Shown here: positions 21,926 to 33,010 of the stretch, piece after piece | Position numbering within the stretch: position 1 is the stretch's first letter | Layout: every line of letters begins with the position of its first letter | Origin: Bartonella schoenbuchensis R1 | Lineage (GTDB): Bacteria; Pseudomonadota; Alphaproteobacteria; Rhizobiales; Rhizobiaceae | Reading direction: 5' to 3' | DNA: 64,000 nucleotides | NCBI RefSeq assembly: GCF_002022685.1 | Contig: NZ_CP019789.1 | Location: 992,001 to 1,056,000, forward strand | The notes under the pieces: generated by a model | Told to the model about the DNA's origin: nothing | The model's input: only the letters and a program-made list of their open reading frames with translations | Database searches by the model: none | Translations under genes and position numbers: made by a program

Positions 21926-22759
21926 TTACTTCTTACGTTGATGACGCGAACGCATAATAAATTTGCTAGTAGCTTTATTGGAGCGTGTACGCTTACCTTT
22001 CGTAGGCTTACCCCAAGGAGATACAGGGTGACGACCACCCGATGTACGCCCCTCACCACCACCATGTGGATGATCCACTGGATTCATAGCGACACCACGA
22101 ACATGAGGACGCTTTCCACGCCAACGCGACCGACCAGCTTTACCATCATTAATATTTCCGTGATCAGGATTTGAAACAGCACCAATGGTTGCAAAGCAAC
22201 CACCAGGAACCAAACGCTGCTCCCCAGAATTAAGACGAAGAATAGCCATCCCCTGATCTCGCCCAACTAGCTGTGCATAAGCCCCTGCTGAACGTGCAAT
22301 CTGACCACCTTTACCAGGTTTCATCTCAACGTTATGGATAATCGTACCCACTGGCATATTACAAAGAGGCATTGCATTACCTGGCTTAATATCAACATTT
22401 GAACCAGTAATAACCACATCACCAATACCAAGACGCTGAGGCGCAAGAATATAACTTAATTGACCATCTTCATAACGAATCAATGCGATAAAAGCAGTAC
22501 GATTTGGATCATACTCCAAACGCTCAACCTTTGCAGACATATCACGCTTAAGGCGCTTAAAATCAACAAACCGATAGCTACGCTTATGCCCCCCACCTTG
22601 AAAACGAGCTGTAACTCTACCATGATTATTACGCCCACCCTTTGACGACAACCCCCCAGTCAGCGTCTTTACAGATTTACCCTTATGAAGATCAGAACGC
22701 TCCACAATAACAAGCTGACGTTGCCCGGGTGTTGTTGGATTAAAGTGCTTAAGTGCCAT
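21926..22759 (-). CDS. rplB: 50S ribosomal protein L2
   Basis: Core 23S rRNA-binding protein required for subunit joining and peptidyl transferase activity. It contains [20 protein letters not shown] and the C-terminal block [18 protein letters not shown], whose histidine lies near the catalytic centre. Length 277 aa. Confidence 0.97.
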   Translation of the reverse strand: MALKHFNPTTPGQRQLVIVERSDLHKGKSVKTLTGGLSSKGGRNNHGRVTARFQGGGHKRSYRFVDFKRLKRDMSAKVERLEYDPNRTAFIALIRYEDGQLSYILAPQRLGIGDVVITGSNVDIKPGNAMPLCNMPVGTIIHNVEMKPGKGGQIARSAGAYAQLVGRDQGMAILRLNSGEQRLVPGGCFATIGAVSNPDHGNINDGKAGRSRWRGKRPHVRGVAMNPVDHPHGGGEGRTSGGRHPVSPWGKPTKGKRTRSNKATSKFIMRSRHQRKK

Positions 22760-22780
22760 TATTCTTATCTCCGAGCCTTA

Positions 22781-23074
22781 CTAAAGACCTGTCGAAAGGT
22801 CAATTGAGTAACCTTTAGCCAATGTCACAATCGCTTTTTTAACATCATTCTGTCGACCAACAACACCTTTGAAACGCTTCACTTTACCCTTACGAATCGT
22901 TGTGTTAACCGCCTTAACCTTAACATTAAAAAGCGCCTCAATGGCTGCTTTGATTTCAGGTTTCATTGCTTTTGGTGCAACATTAAAAACAACTTGATTA
23001 TATTCAGAAACCATAGTCGATTTCTCAGTAATAACCGGACTAATAATTACATCATAGTGGCGAAGATCCGTCAT
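22781..23074 (-). CDS. rplW: 50S ribosomal protein L23
   Basis: Tunnel-exit protein and docking point for trigger factor and [23 protein letters not shown] and [20 protein letters not shown] are the family signatures. Length 97 aa. It overlaps rplD by four bases (ATGA). Confidence 0.97.
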   Translation of the reverse strand: MTDLRHYDVIISPVITEKSTMVSEYNQVVFNVAPKAMKPEIKAAIEALFNVKVKAVNTTIRKGKVKRFKGVVGRQNDVKKAIVTLAKGYSIDLSTGL

Positions 23075-23691
23075 TTGAAACGCTCCTCAAGAGCCTCAAC
23101 AGCTGCCTTCGATAAAACAAGCTTATTGCGACGCAAAATATCATAAACATTAATCCCCTGAACCGGTAAAACATCAATATTAGGGATATTAGATGCTGCA
23201 CGAGAAAAATTCATATTTATTTCTTTTCCACCAATTAATAGGGCATTATTAAAACCAAGCTTAGAAAAACTCTTAGCAAGTACCTTAGTTTTAGCATCCT
23301 GAACATTAAGTTCATCAACTACAATCAAATCATTTGTCTTTAGTTTTACTGACAAAGCAAGACATAACCCAAGCGCACGACTCTTTTTAGGAAGAATATG
23401 CACGTGACTACGAGCCACTGGACCATGTGCTTTACCACCACCTCGAAACTGCGGTGCGCGAGCAGATGAATGCCGAGCACGCCCAGTTCCTTTTTGTTTA
23501 AACATTTTTGCACCTGTCCGAGCCACATCCGAGCGCCCCTGTGACTGATGCGTTCCTTGCTGACGACGCGCAAGCTGCCAACGAACAACACGCTGGAGAA
23601 TATCTTCACGCGGAGCGAGGCCAAAAATATGTTCAGAAACTTTTAACTTACCAGCTTCGTTGCCGTCAAGAGTTTTAATTACAAGATCCAT
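23071..23691 (-). CDS. rplD: 50S ribosomal protein L4
   Basis: Tunnel protein; in E. coli it also represses the S10 operon. The long extended loop [20 protein letters not shown] (about residues 62-81) is clear. Length 206 aa. Its ATG shares a base with the rplC stop (TAATG). Confidence 0.97.
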   Translation of the reverse strand: MDLVIKTLDGNEAGKLKVSEHIFGLAPREDILQRVVRWQLARRQQGTHQSQGRSDVARTGAKMFKQKGTGRARHSSARAPQFRGGGKAHGPVARSHVHILPKKSRALGLCLALSVKLKTNDLIVVDELNVQDAKTKVLAKSFSKLGFNNALLIGGKEINMNFSRAASNIPNIDVLPVQGINVYDILRRNKLVLSKAAVEALEERFK

Positions 23692-24431
23692 TATTCAGCC
23701 TCCTCAACTTTAGAGGCCTCTACCACCGGAGTAGATGATTCAGTCTTTTTCTCTACAGAGCGACGAATCCCAGCAGGCTTTGGCACATTATCAGGAAGAC
23801 GCTTCTTTACAGCATCACGCACTAAAATCCAAGCCCCTTTAGAACCAGAGACAGCACCACGCACCAAAATTAAGCCACGATCAATATCAGTAGAAACAAC
23901 TTCGATATTTTGCGTTGTCACACGTACTTGCCCCATATGACCAGCCATTTTTTTGCCTTTAAATACTTTACCCGGGTCTTGACATTGCCCCGTTGAACCA
24001 TGAGCACGATGTGTAATTGAATTACCATGTGAAGCACGATGGCCACCAAAATTATGCCGCTTCATAACGCCGGCAAAACCTTTACCGATACTTGTACCCG
24101 TTACATCAACTCTTTGTCCTGGAATAAAATGTTCCACTGTAATCTCAGTACCTACATCAAGTAAATTATCGGGACTAACACGAAATTCCGCCACCTTAGC
24201 TTTTGGCTCAACTACAGCCTTAGCAAAATGCCCACGGAGAGCTCGCGAAACATTTTTAACTTTCGCAAACCCCACACCTAATTGAACAGCAGTATAACCG
24301 TTCTTCTCAACTGTACGCTGAGCAATAACCTGACAATTCTCCAAACGAAGTACTGTCACTGGTACATGCTCACCAGCCTCATTATATATACGGGTCATAC
24401 CCAGTTTTTGTGCTATTACACCTGAACGCAT
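23691..24431 (-). CDS. rplC: 50S ribosomal protein L3
   Basis: Initiator of 50S assembly, close to the peptidyl transferase centre. It begins [40 protein letters not shown] is the signature; its Gln-methylation region follows. The ATG at 24431 has AAGGAAC 8 bases upstream and gives 246 aa. The alanine/glutamate-rich tail beyond about residue 220 is an alphaproteobacterial extension. Confidence 0.97.
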   Translation of the reverse strand: MRSGVIAQKLGMTRIYNEAGEHVPVTVLRLENCQVIAQRTVEKNGYTAVQLGVGFAKVKNVSRALRGHFAKAVVEPKAKVAEFRVSPDNLLDVGTEITVEHFIPGQRVDVTGTSIGKGFAGVMKRHNFGGHRASHGNSITHRAHGSTGQCQDPGKVFKGKKMAGHMGQVRVTTQNIEVVSTDIDRGLILVRGAVSGSKGAWILVRDAVKKRLPDNVPKPAGIRRSVEKKTESSTPVVEASKVEEAE

Positions 24432-24458
24432 CGGGTTTGTTCCTTCTGTCTTCAAACC

Positions 24459-24767
24459 TCAGAGCTTAATTTCTACATCCACACCAGCAGAAAGGTCGAG
24501 CTTCATAAGAGCATCCACCGTTTGCGGTGTGGGATCAACAATATCAAGAAGACGCTTATGTGTGCGCATCTCAAATTGCTCACGACTTTTCTTATCAATG
24601 TGCGGCCCACGATTGACCGTAAACTTCTCAATCCGCGTCGGAAGCGGAATGGGACCACGGACATTGGCGCCAGTACGCTTGGCGGTCGACACAATTTCAC
24701 GCGTCGACGCATCAAGAATCCGGTGATCAAACGCTTTCAAGCGAATGCGGATATTCTGACCATTCAT
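24459..24767 (-). CDS. rpsJ: 30S ribosomal protein S10
   Basis: 30S head protein, which with NusB also acts in transcription antitermination. [19 protein letters not shown] and the signature [24 protein letters not shown] are present. Length 102 aa. It is the first gene of the S10 part, 65 bases downstream of tuf. Confidence 0.97.
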   Translation of the reverse strand: MNGQNIRIRLKAFDHRILDASTREIVSTAKRTGANVRGPIPLPTRIEKFTVNRGPHIDKKSREQFEMRTHKRLLDIVDPTPQTVDALMKLDLSAGVDVEIKL

Positions 24768-24832
24768 ATTCTTATTTCCCTGTCATACGGAGCAACTCTA
24801 ACACTAAAGATACTTCACATAATTTATTGATA

Positions 24833-26008
24833 TTATTCAATAATCTTAGAAACGATACCAGCTCCGACAGTACGCCCTCCTTCACGGATAGCGAAACGAA
24901 GCTTCTCTTCCATTGCAATCGGAACAATCAAAGAAACATCCATTGCAACATTATCACCCGGCATAACCATTTCCGTACCTTCCGGAAGCGTAACAATTCC
25001 TGTCACATCCGTGGTGCGGAAATAAAACTGTGGACGATAATTCGTGAAAAACGGTGTATGACGACCCCCTTCATCTTTCGTCAAAATATAAGCCTCAGCT
25101 TTAAACTTGGTATGCGGCGTAACAGAACCAGGCTTCGCCAAAACTTGTCCACGCTCAATACCTTCACGATCAATACCACGAAGCAATGCACCAATATTAT
25201 CACCTGCCTGACCTTGATCTAAAAGCTTACGGAACATTTCAACACCTGTAACCGTCGTCTTAGAAGTCGGGCGAATACCTATAATCTCGATTTCTTCACC
25301 AACTTTAATAATTCCACGCTCAACACGACCCGTTACAACCGTTCCACGTCCAGAAATCGAAAAAACATCTTCTATAGGCATCAAAAATGGTTGATCAACC
25401 GGACGCTCAGGCGTTGGGATATAATTATCAACCTCATTCATCAAACGACGAACTGCATCTTCACCTATACTTTTATCTGAATCCTCAAGAGCTGCTAACG
25501 CAGAACCCTTAATTATCGGTATATCATCACCAGGGAAGTCATATTTCGAAAGAAGCTCACGAACTTCAAGCTCAACAAGCTCTAAAAGCTCAGCATCATC
25601 AACCTGATCAACCTTATTTAAAAAAACTACAATCGCAGGAACACCAACCTGACGTGCTAACAAAATATGCTCACGTGTCTGAGGCATCGGGCCATCAGCT
25701 GCTGAAACAACCAAAATCGCCCCATCCATTTGTGCAGCACCTGTGATCATGTTCTTCACATAATCCGCATGGCCTGGACAATCAACATGCGCATAGTGAC
25801 GTTGCTCTGTCTCATATTCAACATGCGCTGTTGAAATGGTAATTCCACGAGCACGCTCCTCAGGCGCCGCATCAATTTGGTCATACGCTTTAAATTCACC
25901 AAAATATTTCGTAATCGCAGCTGTTAATGACGTCTTACCGTGGTCAACGTGACCTATCGTTCCTATATTAACATGCGGCTTCGTACGTTCAAATTTGCTC
26001 TTTGCCAT
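24833..26008 (-). CDS. tuf: Elongation factor Tu
   Basis: GTPase that delivers aminoacyl-tRNA to the ribosomal A site. G1 is GHVDHGKT, followed by the [15 protein letters not shown] switch II region, and G4 is NKVDQVDD. Domain 2 has [20 protein letters not shown]. The ATG at 26008 ([14 protein letters not shown]) with GGAG 7 bases upstream gives 391 aa. The open frame runs eight codons further but without support. The family is often duplicated in alphaproteobacteria; only one copy is in this window. Confidence 0.97.
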   Translation of the reverse strand: MAKSKFERTKPHVNIGTIGHVDHGKTSLTAAITKYFGEFKAYDQIDAAPEERARGITISTAHVEYETEQRHYAHVDCPGHADYVKNMITGAAQMDGAILVVSAADGPMPQTREHILLARQVGVPAIVVFLNKVDQVDDAELLELVELEVRELLSKYDFPGDDIPIIKGSALAALEDSDKSIGEDAVRRLMNEVDNYIPTPERPVDQPFLMPIEDVFSISGRGTVVTGRVERGIIKVGEEIEIIGIRPTSKTTVTGVEMFRKLLDQGQAGDNIGALLRGIDREGIERGQVLAKPGSVTPHTKFKAEAYILTKDEGGRHTPFFTNYRPQFYFRTTDVTGIVTLPEGTEMVMPGDNVAMDVSLIVPIAMEEKLRFAIREGGRTVGAGIVSKIIE

Positions 26009-26071
26009 TTGAGCTCTCCATTTTCTGTCCAAATCAAGGACTAAGTTTAAAGTTAATACGTAATCAAAAGA

Positions 26072-28156
26072 TCACGCGTATTTTTTCTGAATTTCCTGCG
26101 CCACAGCTAAAGGAACAGGCTCATAATGATTAAATTGCATTGTATATTGAGCACGCCCCTGACTCATTGAACGAAGCGTGTTTACATAACCAAACATATT
26201 CGCCAAAGGAACCATTGCATTTACTACTGTCGCAATACCGCGCACCTCAGTACCTGAAATTTGACCTCGGCGAGAATTTAAATCACCAATTACATCTCCC
26301 ATATAATCCTCTGGAGTCACAACCTCCACCTTCATGATTGGTTCAAGAAGCTGTGCACCTGCTTTTTGCGCCCCCTCTCGAAAAGCTGCGCGCGCAGCAA
26401 TTTCAAAAGCTAAAACAGAAGAATCAACATCATGATAACCACCATCAATTAAAGTAGCCTTCACACCAAGCATGGGAAAACCTGCAAGAGGCCCTGATCC
26501 CATAACGCTTTCAATACCCTTCTGAACACCTGGAATATATTCTTTAGGAACAGCACCACCAACAATTTTTGATTCAAATACAAAATCATCACCGTCATGA
26601 GGCTCAAAAATAATCTTCACACGAGCAAACTGCCCAGCACCACCAGACTGCTTTTTGTGAGTATAGTCAATTTCTGCAACTTTCGTAATTGTTTCACGAT
26701 AAGCAACCTGTGGTTGACCTACATTAGCCTCAACCTTAAATTCACGCCGCATACGATCAACAATAATATCAAGATGCAACTCTCCCATTCCAGCTATAAT
26801 TGTTTGACCAGATTCTTCATCTGATTTAACACGAAATGAAGGATCTTCCGCAGCCAAACGATTAAGCGCAATACCCATTTTTTCTTGATCTGCTTTTGTT
26901 TTTGGTTCAATCGCAATCTCAATAACAGGCTCAGGAAACTCCATTCTCTCCAGAATAACAGGCTTCAAAGGATCACAAAGAGTATCACCTGTCGTTGTTT
27001 CCTTAAGACCCGCAAGAGCAACAATATCACCCGCAAATGCCTCCTCAATATCTTCACGAGAATTTGAGTGCATCTGAAGCATACGCCCTAAACGTTCTTT
27101 TTTTCCTTTTACTGTATTTTCAAGAGAAATACCTCTCTGAACCTTACCAGAATAAATACGACAGAAAGTTAATGACCCAACAAATGGATCATTCATAATC
27201 TTAAAAGCAAGCATAGAAAGCGGGGCATCATCTGAAGACTCACGTGTTGTTTCAGCTTCAGTCTTAACATCAATACCATTAATAGCCGGAACATCAATCG
27301 GAGAAGGAAGGTAAGAAACAATAGCATCTAATAGTGGTTGAATCCCTTTATTTTTAAAGGCAGTACCACAAAGAACTGGGTGAAATTGAACCTCTATTGT
27401 TCCCTTACGAATAAGAGCCATAAGCTGTTCATCAGTTGGCATGACACCATCCAAATAAGCCTCCATAGCAGCTTCATCAACTTCAACTGCCATTTCAACT
27501 AATTTTTCACGATATTCCTCTGCTTTTTCCTTCAATTCGACTGGAATTTCACCTACTGTAGCCGAAGCACCAATAGAACCATCCCACTTCAACGCCTTCA
27601 TCTCAATAAGATCAACAACGCCTTCAAAATCATTCTCAGAACCAATTGGTAACTGAATAACAAGCGCCTTAGCACCCAATCGCGAACCAACCATTTCTAC
27701 ACTACGATAGAAGTCAGCCCCAATTTTATCCATTTTATTAACAAAAACCATGCGTGGCACATGATATTTCTCAGCCTGCCGCCAAACCGTTTCCGTTTGA
27801 GGCTCCACACCAGCATTAGCATCTAGTAAAGCTATCGCACCATCAAGAACACGTAAAGAACGCTCAACCTCAATTGTAAAATCAACGTGCCCTGGCGTAT
27901 CAATAATATTAAAACGTCTACTCCGGCCATCACGCCCTTTCCAAAAAGTTGTCGTCGCAGCAGATGTAATTGTAATACCACGCTCTTGCTCTTGCTCCAT
28001 CCAATCCATTGTAGAAGCGCCATCATGAGTTTCACCAATCTTATGGTTTTTACCAGTATAGAACAAAATACGCTCAGTCATCGTGGTCTTACCCGCATCA
28101 ATATGCGCCATAATACCAAAATTACGATAGTCTTCGATTTTATATTCGCGAGCCAT
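26072..28156 (-). CDS. fusA: Elongation factor G
   Basis: GTPase that drives translocation of tRNA and mRNA. G1 is [10 protein letters not shown]3 is [16 protein letters not shown], and G4 is NKMDKIGAD. Domain IV is at [15 protein letters not shown] and domain V ends [20 protein letters not shown]. Length 694 aa, normal for EF-G. Confidence 0.97.
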   Translation of the reverse strand: MAREYKIEDYRNFGIMAHIDAGKTTMTERILFYTGKNHKIGETHDGASTMDWMEQEQERGITITSAATTTFWKGRDGRSRRFNIIDTPGHVDFTIEVERSLRVLDGAIALLDANAGVEPQTETVWRQAEKYHVPRMVFVNKMDKIGADFYRSVEMVGSRLGAKALVIQLPIGSENDFEGVVDLIEMKALKWDGSIGASATVGEIPVELKEKAEEYREKLVEMAVEVDEAAMEAYLDGVMPTDEQLMALIRKGTIEVQFHPVLCGTAFKNKGIQPLLDAIVSYLPSPIDVPAINGIDVKTEAETTRESSDDAPLSMLAFKIMNDPFVGSLTFCRIYSGKVQRGISLENTVKGKKERLGRMLQMHSNSREDIEEAFAGDIVALAGLKETTTGDTLCDPLKPVILERMEFPEPVIEIAIEPKTKADQEKMGIALNRLAAEDPSFRVKSDEESGQTIIAGMGELHLDIIVDRMRREFKVEANVGQPQVAYRETITKVAEIDYTHKKQSGGAGQFARVKIIFEPHDGDDFVFESKIVGGAVPKEYIPGVQKGIESVMGSGPLAGFPMLGVKATLIDGGYHDVDSSVLAFEIAARAAFREGAQKAGAQLLEPIMKVEVVTPEDYMGDVIGDLNSRRGQISGTEVRGIATVVNAMVPLANMFGYVNTLRSMSQGRAQYTMQFNHYEPVPLAVAQEIQKKYA

Positions 28157-28183
28157 TCTATTTGCCTTAGATTTACAATATAC

Positions 28184-28654
28184 CTACCAGCGATAATGAG
28201 AAAACGCACGGTTAGCCTCAGCCATACGGTGCACATCCTCACGCTTTTTCACTGCAGAACCACGATTATTAGCCGCATCCACCAACTCTCCAGAAAGACG
28301 ATCAATCATTGTCGTCTCATTACGCCCACGCGCCGCCACAATTAACCAACGAATAGCAAGAGCCTGACGACGATCAGGACGAACATCTATCGGAACTTGA
28401 TAAGTAGCACCACCAACACGACGCGAACGAACTTCAATATGTGGAGCAACATTTTCCAATGCCTGATGAAACAACGCCACAGGATCTGTTTTTACTTTAC
28501 TCTCAACCGCATCAAGCGCACCATAAACAATGCGCTCAGCAACAGATTTTTTACCATCAAACATAATGGCATTCATAAACTTTGTAATGACCAAATCACC
28601 AAATTTAGGATCTGGATTAATTTCACGTTTTTCTGCTCTATGGCGACGGGACAT
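28184..28654 (-). CDS. rpsG: 30S ribosomal protein S7
   Basis: Nucleates assembly of the 30S head and in E. coli represses the str operon. [20 protein letters not shown] and the C-terminal [25 protein letters not shown] are typical. Length 156 aa, 19 bases after rpsL, a much shorter intercistron than the E. coli S7-binding region. Confidence 0.97.
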   Translation of the reverse strand: MSRRHRAEKREINPDPKFGDLVITKFMNAIMFDGKKSVAERIVYGALDAVESKVKTDPVALFHQALENVAPHIEVRSRRVGGATYQVPIDVRPDRRQALAIRWLIVAARGRNETTMIDRLSGELVDAANNRGSAVKKREDVHRMAEANRAFSHYRW

Positions 28655-28673
28655 TGGCTTTGTCTCTCAGTAT

Positions 28674-29045
28674 TTATTTCGGACGTTTCGCGCCATATTT
28701 TGAACGGCGCTGTTTACGATTTTTAACACCCTGTGTATCAAGCAAACCACGAATAATGTGATAACGAACCCCAGGTAAATCCTTTACACGACCACCACGA
28801 ATCATCACAACAGAGTGTTCTTGAAGATTATGTCCCTCACCAGGAATATAACCGATAACCTCAAATCCATTTGTTAAACGAACCTTAGCAACTTTACGAA
28901 GAGCAGAATTAGGCTTCTTCGGTGTTGTTGTATAGACACGAGTACAAACGCCACGTTTTTGCGGGTTCGCCTGAAGGGCAGGAACCTTATTACGCTTAAC
29001 CGGCGCTACACGTGGTTTGCGAATCAACTGGTTTACGGTAGGCAT
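28674..29045 (-). CDS. rpsL: 30S ribosomal protein S12
   Basis: Decoding-centre protein and the usual site of streptomycin-resistance substitutions. It starts [19 protein letters not shown]. The streptomycin-relevant lysines lie in [12 protein letters not shown] and near [12 protein letters not shown], and both segments look wild type. The ATG at 29045 with GAGGAAGG upstream gives 123 aa. It is the first gene of the str operon. Confidence 0.97.
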   Translation of the reverse strand: MPTVNQLIRKPRVAPVKRNKVPALQANPQKRGVCTRVYTTTPKKPNSALRKVAKVRLTNGFEVIGYIPGEGHNLQEHSVVMIRGGRVKDLPGVRYHIIRGLLDTQGVKNRKQRRSKYGAKRPK

Positions 29046-29308
29046 ACAACCTTCCTCTTTCAATCTACGTTCATCTCACCCACTTGGGCTTCTTTACTTT
29101 AATACCTATCCCGATACAATTGGAATAAAGACTTAAGCTTACACACAAAGCCGGGCATGCTTATATAGATAGCTTACCCGACTAAAAGCAGAGGAGGCAT
29201 TAGCCTCTTGCACTAGTATTGGTTTTTAAATTTTTTAAAACAAACTCTGTTTAAGATGACTCTCAGGGTAAAACCCTAAGATATTAATCACTCTCACATC
29301 GGTCATGA
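29046..29308 (-). promoter_or_regulatory. Long structured 5' leader of the str operon
   Basis: About 260 bases lie between the predicted transcription start and rpsL. Three hairpins are visible: AGGGT/ACCCT at 29265-29277; GAGGC/GCCTC with a 4-base loop at 29194-29207; and a 10-bp arm pair with one mismatch, CGGGCATGCT / AGCTTACCCG, at 29152-29180. Such a leader could bind a ribosomal protein or act in antitermination; neither is shown. Confidence 0.45.
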
Positions 29309-29314
29309 TGATTT

Positions 29315-29343
29315 TTAATAACGAGAACATATACATTCGTCAA
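29315..29343 (-). promoter_or_regulatory. Predicted housekeeping promoter of the str operon
   Basis: On the minus strand TTGACG (-35, 29338-29343) is followed by a 17-base spacer and TATTAA (-10, 29315-29320). This fits a sigma-70-type promoter with the strong TTGAC element favoured in alphaproteobacteria. It points towards rpsL. Confidence 0.55.
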
Positions 29344-29561
29344 GTATTAAACAGCAGAAAGTTTGTAAAAATGAAAATAAAGTAACATTACGGCACTTTT
29401 ACAAATTTGGTTTTTAAAGAAACTAAAGAAACTATTGTAAAGAAAGTTGCTGCTGTAATAATTCCATCCAACAAAAACAACTGCAATATATTAGAGAGTT
29501 TTCAACATACTATTCTGTAATCACTTGCTAATTGTATATATAATGCTTAAAAGTTAATACT

Positions 29562-30353
29562 ATGAAAATTGCAACATGGAACATTGCTGGAATAAAAGCA
29601 CGACATGACACACTATGTAAATGGCTGCAGAAAAATCAGCCTGATATAGTTTGCTTACAAGAAATTAAATGTATTGATGCAAATTTTCCACGTGATGAAA
29701 TTGAAACTTTAGGATATCATATAGAAACACATGGACAAAAAAGTTTCAATGGCGTTGCACTTCTTTCTAAAAAAAGACCTGATGAGCTCATCCGTCAATT
29801 GCCAGGTGATGATAATGACGAGCAAGCACGTTATATTGAAGCCGTTTATTCAACAAATAAAGGGGTTGTTCGTGTCGCTTCCCTTTATCTTCCGAATGGT
29901 AACCCCATCAATAGCGAAAAACATCTTTATAAAATGAGATGGATGGAGAGATTGTATACACATGCAAAATCATTACTTGCATATGAAGATCCCCTTATTC
30001 TAGCTGGTGATTATAATGTCATCCCAACCCCATTAGATGCAAAAAAACCTGAAGAGTGGAAAAATGACGCTTTATTTCTTCCACAAACACGACAAGCATT
30101 CCAGCGCATTATTTATTTAGGTTTTTATGATTCTATTCGTAACGTTACAGATGACTCTTCTTTCAGTTTTTGGGATTTTCAAGCTGGTGCATGGCGAAAA
30201 AACAATGGCATTCGTATTGATCACTTATTATTATCCCCAGAAGCTGCAGATCAACTTGTTTGTGCCTACAGCCAAACAGAAGTAAGAGGATATGAAAAGC
30301 CTTCAGACCATGTTCCCGTTTGGATTGAGCTCAACTCTAATTTAAAAATTTAA
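29562..30353 (+). CDS. xthA: Exodeoxyribonuclease III / AP endonuclease
   Basis: Base-excision-repair enzyme that cleaves DNA 5' of abasic sites and trims 3' ends. It belongs to the endonuclease/exonuclease/phosphatase fold: KIATWNIAGIKAR (Asn), IVCLQEIKC (metal-binding Glu), LAGDYNVIPTPLD (Asp/Asn) and the C-terminal SDHVPVWIEL (catalytic Asp-His). Length 263 aa is normal. It is a single gene, divergent from the str operon. Confidence 0.94.
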   Translation: MKIATWNIAGIKARHDTLCKWLQKNQPDIVCLQEIKCIDANFPRDEIETLGYHIETHGQKSFNGVALLSKKRPDELIRQLPGDDNDEQARYIEAVYSTNKGVVRVASLYLPNGNPINSEKHLYKMRWMERLYTHAKSLLAYEDPLILAGDYNVIPTPLDAKKPEEWKNDALFLPQTRQAFQRIIYLGFYDSIRNVTDDSSFSFWDFQAGAWRKNNGIRIDHLLLSPEAADQLVCAYSQTEVRGYEKPSDHVPVWIELNSNLKI

Positions 30354-30410
30354 CCCTGTTATGAGGATAATTTAAAAAAAATACCCACTTCGAATAATAA
30401 ACATGTTACA

Positions 30411-30438
30411 TTGCGTGCAAAAGATTTTTAAATATAAT
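30411..30438 (+). promoter_or_regulatory. Predicted promoter of gltI
   Basis: A perfect TATAAT (30433-30438) is preceded by TTGCGT (30411-30416) with a 16-base spacer. It lies about 40 bases upstream of the gltI start. Confidence 0.45.
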
Positions 30439-30477
30439 AATTAAGAACAAAAAATTATAAAATAAATGGAGGAAATA

Positions 30478-31386
30478 ATGAAAAAATCACTGTTGGCATT
30501 TAGTGCGGCGATTGTTATTGGGCTAACAAGTATGGTGCAAGCTCAAAATGACACGTTGGAGAAAATTAAAACAACAGGAGAAATTACTTTAGGTGTTCGC
30601 GAATCATCTATAGGTTTGGCCTATGCTATTGGTAATGGTAAATATACAGGTTTTCATACAGAAATGGCGGAATATATTATTGATGATATTTCAAAAAAAA
30701 TTGGCCAATCAATTAAAATCCATTATCTTCCTATTACGTCACAAAATCGAATTCCTCTTTTACAAAACGGAACCTATGATTTCGAATGTGGTTCTACAAC
30801 AAATGATTCTTCTCGCAATAAAGAGGCAGCGTTTGCTTATACCACTTATGTTGAAGAAGTTCGAATTGCTGTGAAGAAAAATTCTGGTATTAAATCTATT
30901 GAAGATTTAAATGGTAAAACAGTTGCAACCACCACCGGTACAACATCTGTTCAGCTTATCCGTAAAAATAAACGTGCAAAAAACATTAACTTCAAAGTTG
31001 TAACAGGTAAAGATCACGGAGATAGCTTTTTGTTGTTAGAATCTGGTCGTGCTGATGCATTTGTGATGGATGCTTCAATTCTCTCTGGGCATATTTCTAA
31101 ATCAAAAAATCCATCCGATTATATAATTCTTGATACCGTGCTCTCAATTGAACCTATTGCCTGTATGCTTCGATTAAATGATAAAAACCTCGAGCAAGAA
31201 ATCAATAATAGTATTATGCGGCAAATTAAAGATGGTTCACTTGAAAAGCTTTACAATAAATGGTTTATGGAACCAATTCCTCCTACAAATACTGTTGTCA
31301 ATCTTCCCTTGTCCCAATCAACAAAATCCGCTTGGGAAAACCCTAACAATAAACCTCGGGAACATTATATAGAAAACAACTTGTAG
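30478..31386 (+). CDS. gltI: Glutamate/aspartate ABC transporter, periplasmic binding protein
   Basis: Captures glutamate/aspartate in the periplasm for import through GltJK-GltL. A signal peptide covers about residues 1-22 (MKKSLLAFSAAIVIGL ... VQA). The family 3 solute-binding core includes PITSQNRIPLLQNGTYDFECGS, nearly as in E. coli GltI, then TGTTSVQLIRKN and KDHGDSFLLLESGRADAFVMD. It ends NKWFMEPIPP. The ATG at 30478 has GGAGG 6 bases upstream; length 302 aa. Neighbouring permease and ATPase genes confirm the role. Exact substrate preference is inferred. Confidence 0.93.
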   Translation: MKKSLLAFSAAIVIGLTSMVQAQNDTLEKIKTTGEITLGVRESSIGLAYAIGNGKYTGFHTEMAEYIIDDISKKIGQSIKIHYLPITSQNRIPLLQNGTYDFECGSTTNDSSRNKEAAFAYTTYVEEVRIAVKKNSGIKSIEDLNGKTVATTTGTTSVQLIRKNKRAKNINFKVVTGKDHGDSFLLLESGRADAFVMDASILSGHISKSKNPSDYIILDTVLSIEPIACMLRLNDKNLEQEINNSIMRQIKDGSLEKLYNKWFMEPIPPTNTVVNLPLSQSTKSAWENPNNKPREHYIENNL

Positions 31387-31401
31387 TATTTGAATAAAGA
31401 G

Positions 31402-31440
31402 CAACCACACTCTCTAAAAATCGAGTGTGGTTGTACTTTT
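31402..31440 (+). terminator. Strong hairpin between gltI and gltJ
   Basis: CAACCACACTC (31402-31412) pairs perfectly over 11 bp with GAGTGTGGTTG (31423-31433), with a 10-base loop and TACTTTTTT after it. It looks like an intrinsic terminator placed after the first gene. It probably lets only part of transcription enter gltJKL and stabilises the gltI message. Confidence 0.85.
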
Positions 31441-31526
31441 TTAACTTTTCAATAAATTTAGCATGTGTAATGCAGCTGATTTATCCACCCTACTAAGGGA
31501 TGGACAACTTTAGGAAATGTTGACTA

Positions 31527-32279
31527 ATGGACTTTTCTTTCCTTTGTATAGATGATCTTAATCAAACACCAGTGATTGGGTGCCTTGGAACTCCTGGTAT
31601 AACTCATACCTACTTGGACACACTGCTCGATGGCTTTAAAAATACCGCTATATTATCTGTCTCTTCATTAATATTAGCTGTATTTGTCGGTGTCATTATA
31701 GGGACGATACGCACTCTACCCCACACTTCCATCATCAACCGCGTACTTCGTGCTATTGGTCGTGTTTGGGTAGAAATTATGCGCAATATCCCTCTGCTTG
31801 TACAAGTGTTTTTGTGGTATTTCGTTGTCCCTAAAATTTATCCACCAGCAATAAATTTTTCACCTATTGTATTAATAACCTGCGCTTTGGGGTTCTTCAC
31901 ATCTGCACGTGTTGCAGAGCAAGTTCGTTCAGGTATTGAATCTATTTCTTCTGGGCAGCGTTATGCAGCCATGGCAATGGGATTTACTACTGGTCAAAGT
32001 TATCGTTATATCATATTGCCACGTGCTATTCGTACAATCTTGCCACCATTAACTTCAGAGGCAATGGGGATTGTAAAAAATTCATCTATAGCATTTGCCG
32101 TTTCTATTAATGAACTAATGCAGTTCCAATACCAAACAATTGAAGAAGTAAGTCATGTCTATGAAAACTATTTGATTGTTACTATTCTTTATATTGTTAT
32201 AGCTTTATTCATTTTTATTATGATGACAATCATTGAGAAAATGCTTAAAATTCCTAATCTTCAAACGGGGGGGCGTTGA
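31527..32279 (+). CDS. gltJ: Glutamate/aspartate ABC transporter permease GltJ
   Basis: Inner-membrane permease of the HisMQ family. The binding-protein-dependent transport signature is seen in EQVRSGIESISSGQRYAAMAMG, the ATPase-contacting EAA loop. About five hydrophobic helices are visible, and VEIMRNIPLLVQVFLWYF is family-typical. Length 250 aa. AGGA precedes the ATG by 11 bases, so initiation may be modest. The end overlaps the ribosome-binding area of gltK. Confidence 0.92.
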   Translation: MDFSFLCIDDLNQTPVIGCLGTPGITHTYLDTLLDGFKNTAILSVSSLILAVFVGVIIGTIRTLPHTSIINRVLRAIGRVWVEIMRNIPLLVQVFLWYFVVPKIYPPAINFSPIVLITCALGFFTSARVAEQVRSGIESISSGQRYAAMAMGFTTGQSYRYIILPRAIRTILPPLTSEAMGIVKNSSIAFAVSINELMQFQYQTIEEVSHVYENYLIVTILYIVIALFIFIMMTIIEKMLKIPNLQTGGR

Positions 32280-32281
32280 AT

Positions 32282-32998
32282 ATGAAAGATTTTATGAATT
32301 CTTATTTTTGGCCTTATCTTTCTTTCAATTTTTCAGACTTTGATTTTTCATTTTTTACTTTTGATATATTCCTTTCTTATATTCTGCCAGGTCTGCTCTT
32401 TAGTGTTTTTCTAACACTTTTTGCAACGATATTTGGGCTTATCTTCGGCATATTGTTAGCAATGATGCGGCTTTCTTCTATTAAACTTTTTTCCTCGCTT
32501 GCCGTAATTTATATAACTGCCATGCGCTCAATACCACTTGTTATGGTTATCTTGTGGTTTTTTGTGCTCTTACCTTTCCTAACGGGAACGTCAATCGGCG
32601 CAAATAAATCAGCATTAATTACTTTTACTGCATTTGAAGCTGCTTATTTTGCTGAAATTATGCGCGCTGGCCTTTCTTCAATACCGCAAGGGCAAAAATA
32701 TGCAGGACAAGCTCTTGGAATGACGTATTGGCAAAACATGTATATTGTACTTCTTCCCCAAGCCTTCAGAAACATGCTTCCTGTTTTTTTGACACAGGTT
32801 ATTATTCTGTTTCAAGACACAACACTTGTTTATGCAATTAGTGGTAACAGTCTTTTAAACGGTTTTGATATTGTTTCTAACAATTTTGGCGTAAAACAAG
32901 AAGCTTACATTTTAGCAGCCATTTTCTATTTTGCTATCTGTTTTACATTGTCGCAGGTAGTCTTATACCTCCAGAAAAAAATATCCATCATTCGCTAA
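32282..32998 (+). CDS. gltK: Glutamate/aspartate ABC transporter permease GltK
   Basis: Second permease of the importer. ITAMRSIPLVMVILWFFVLLP and the EAA loop AEIMRAGLSSIPQGQKYAGQALG mark the HisMQ family, with about five membrane helices. ATG 32282 is preferred to a TTG at 32276 that overlaps the gltJ stop, because a G-rich site (GGGGGGG) lies about 8 bases before it. Length 238 aa. Confidence 0.92.
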   Translation: MKDFMNSYFWPYLSFNFSDFDFSFFTFDIFLSYILPGLLFSVFLTLFATIFGLIFGILLAMMRLSSIKLFSSLAVIYITAMRSIPLVMVILWFFVLLPFLTGTSIGANKSALITFTAFEAAYFAEIMRAGLSSIPQGQKYAGQALGMTYWQNMYIVLLPQAFRNMLPVFLTQVIILFQDTTLVYAISGNSLLNGFDIVSNNFGVKQEAYILAAIFYFAICFTLSQVVLYLQKKISIIR

Positions 32999-33010
32999 TA
33001 AGGAAAAAAA

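Noticed and set aside
10425..29045. Many open frames of 60-150 codons opposite or inside ribosomal protein genes
   Set aside because: All are antisense or out-of-frame shadows of well-identified genes.
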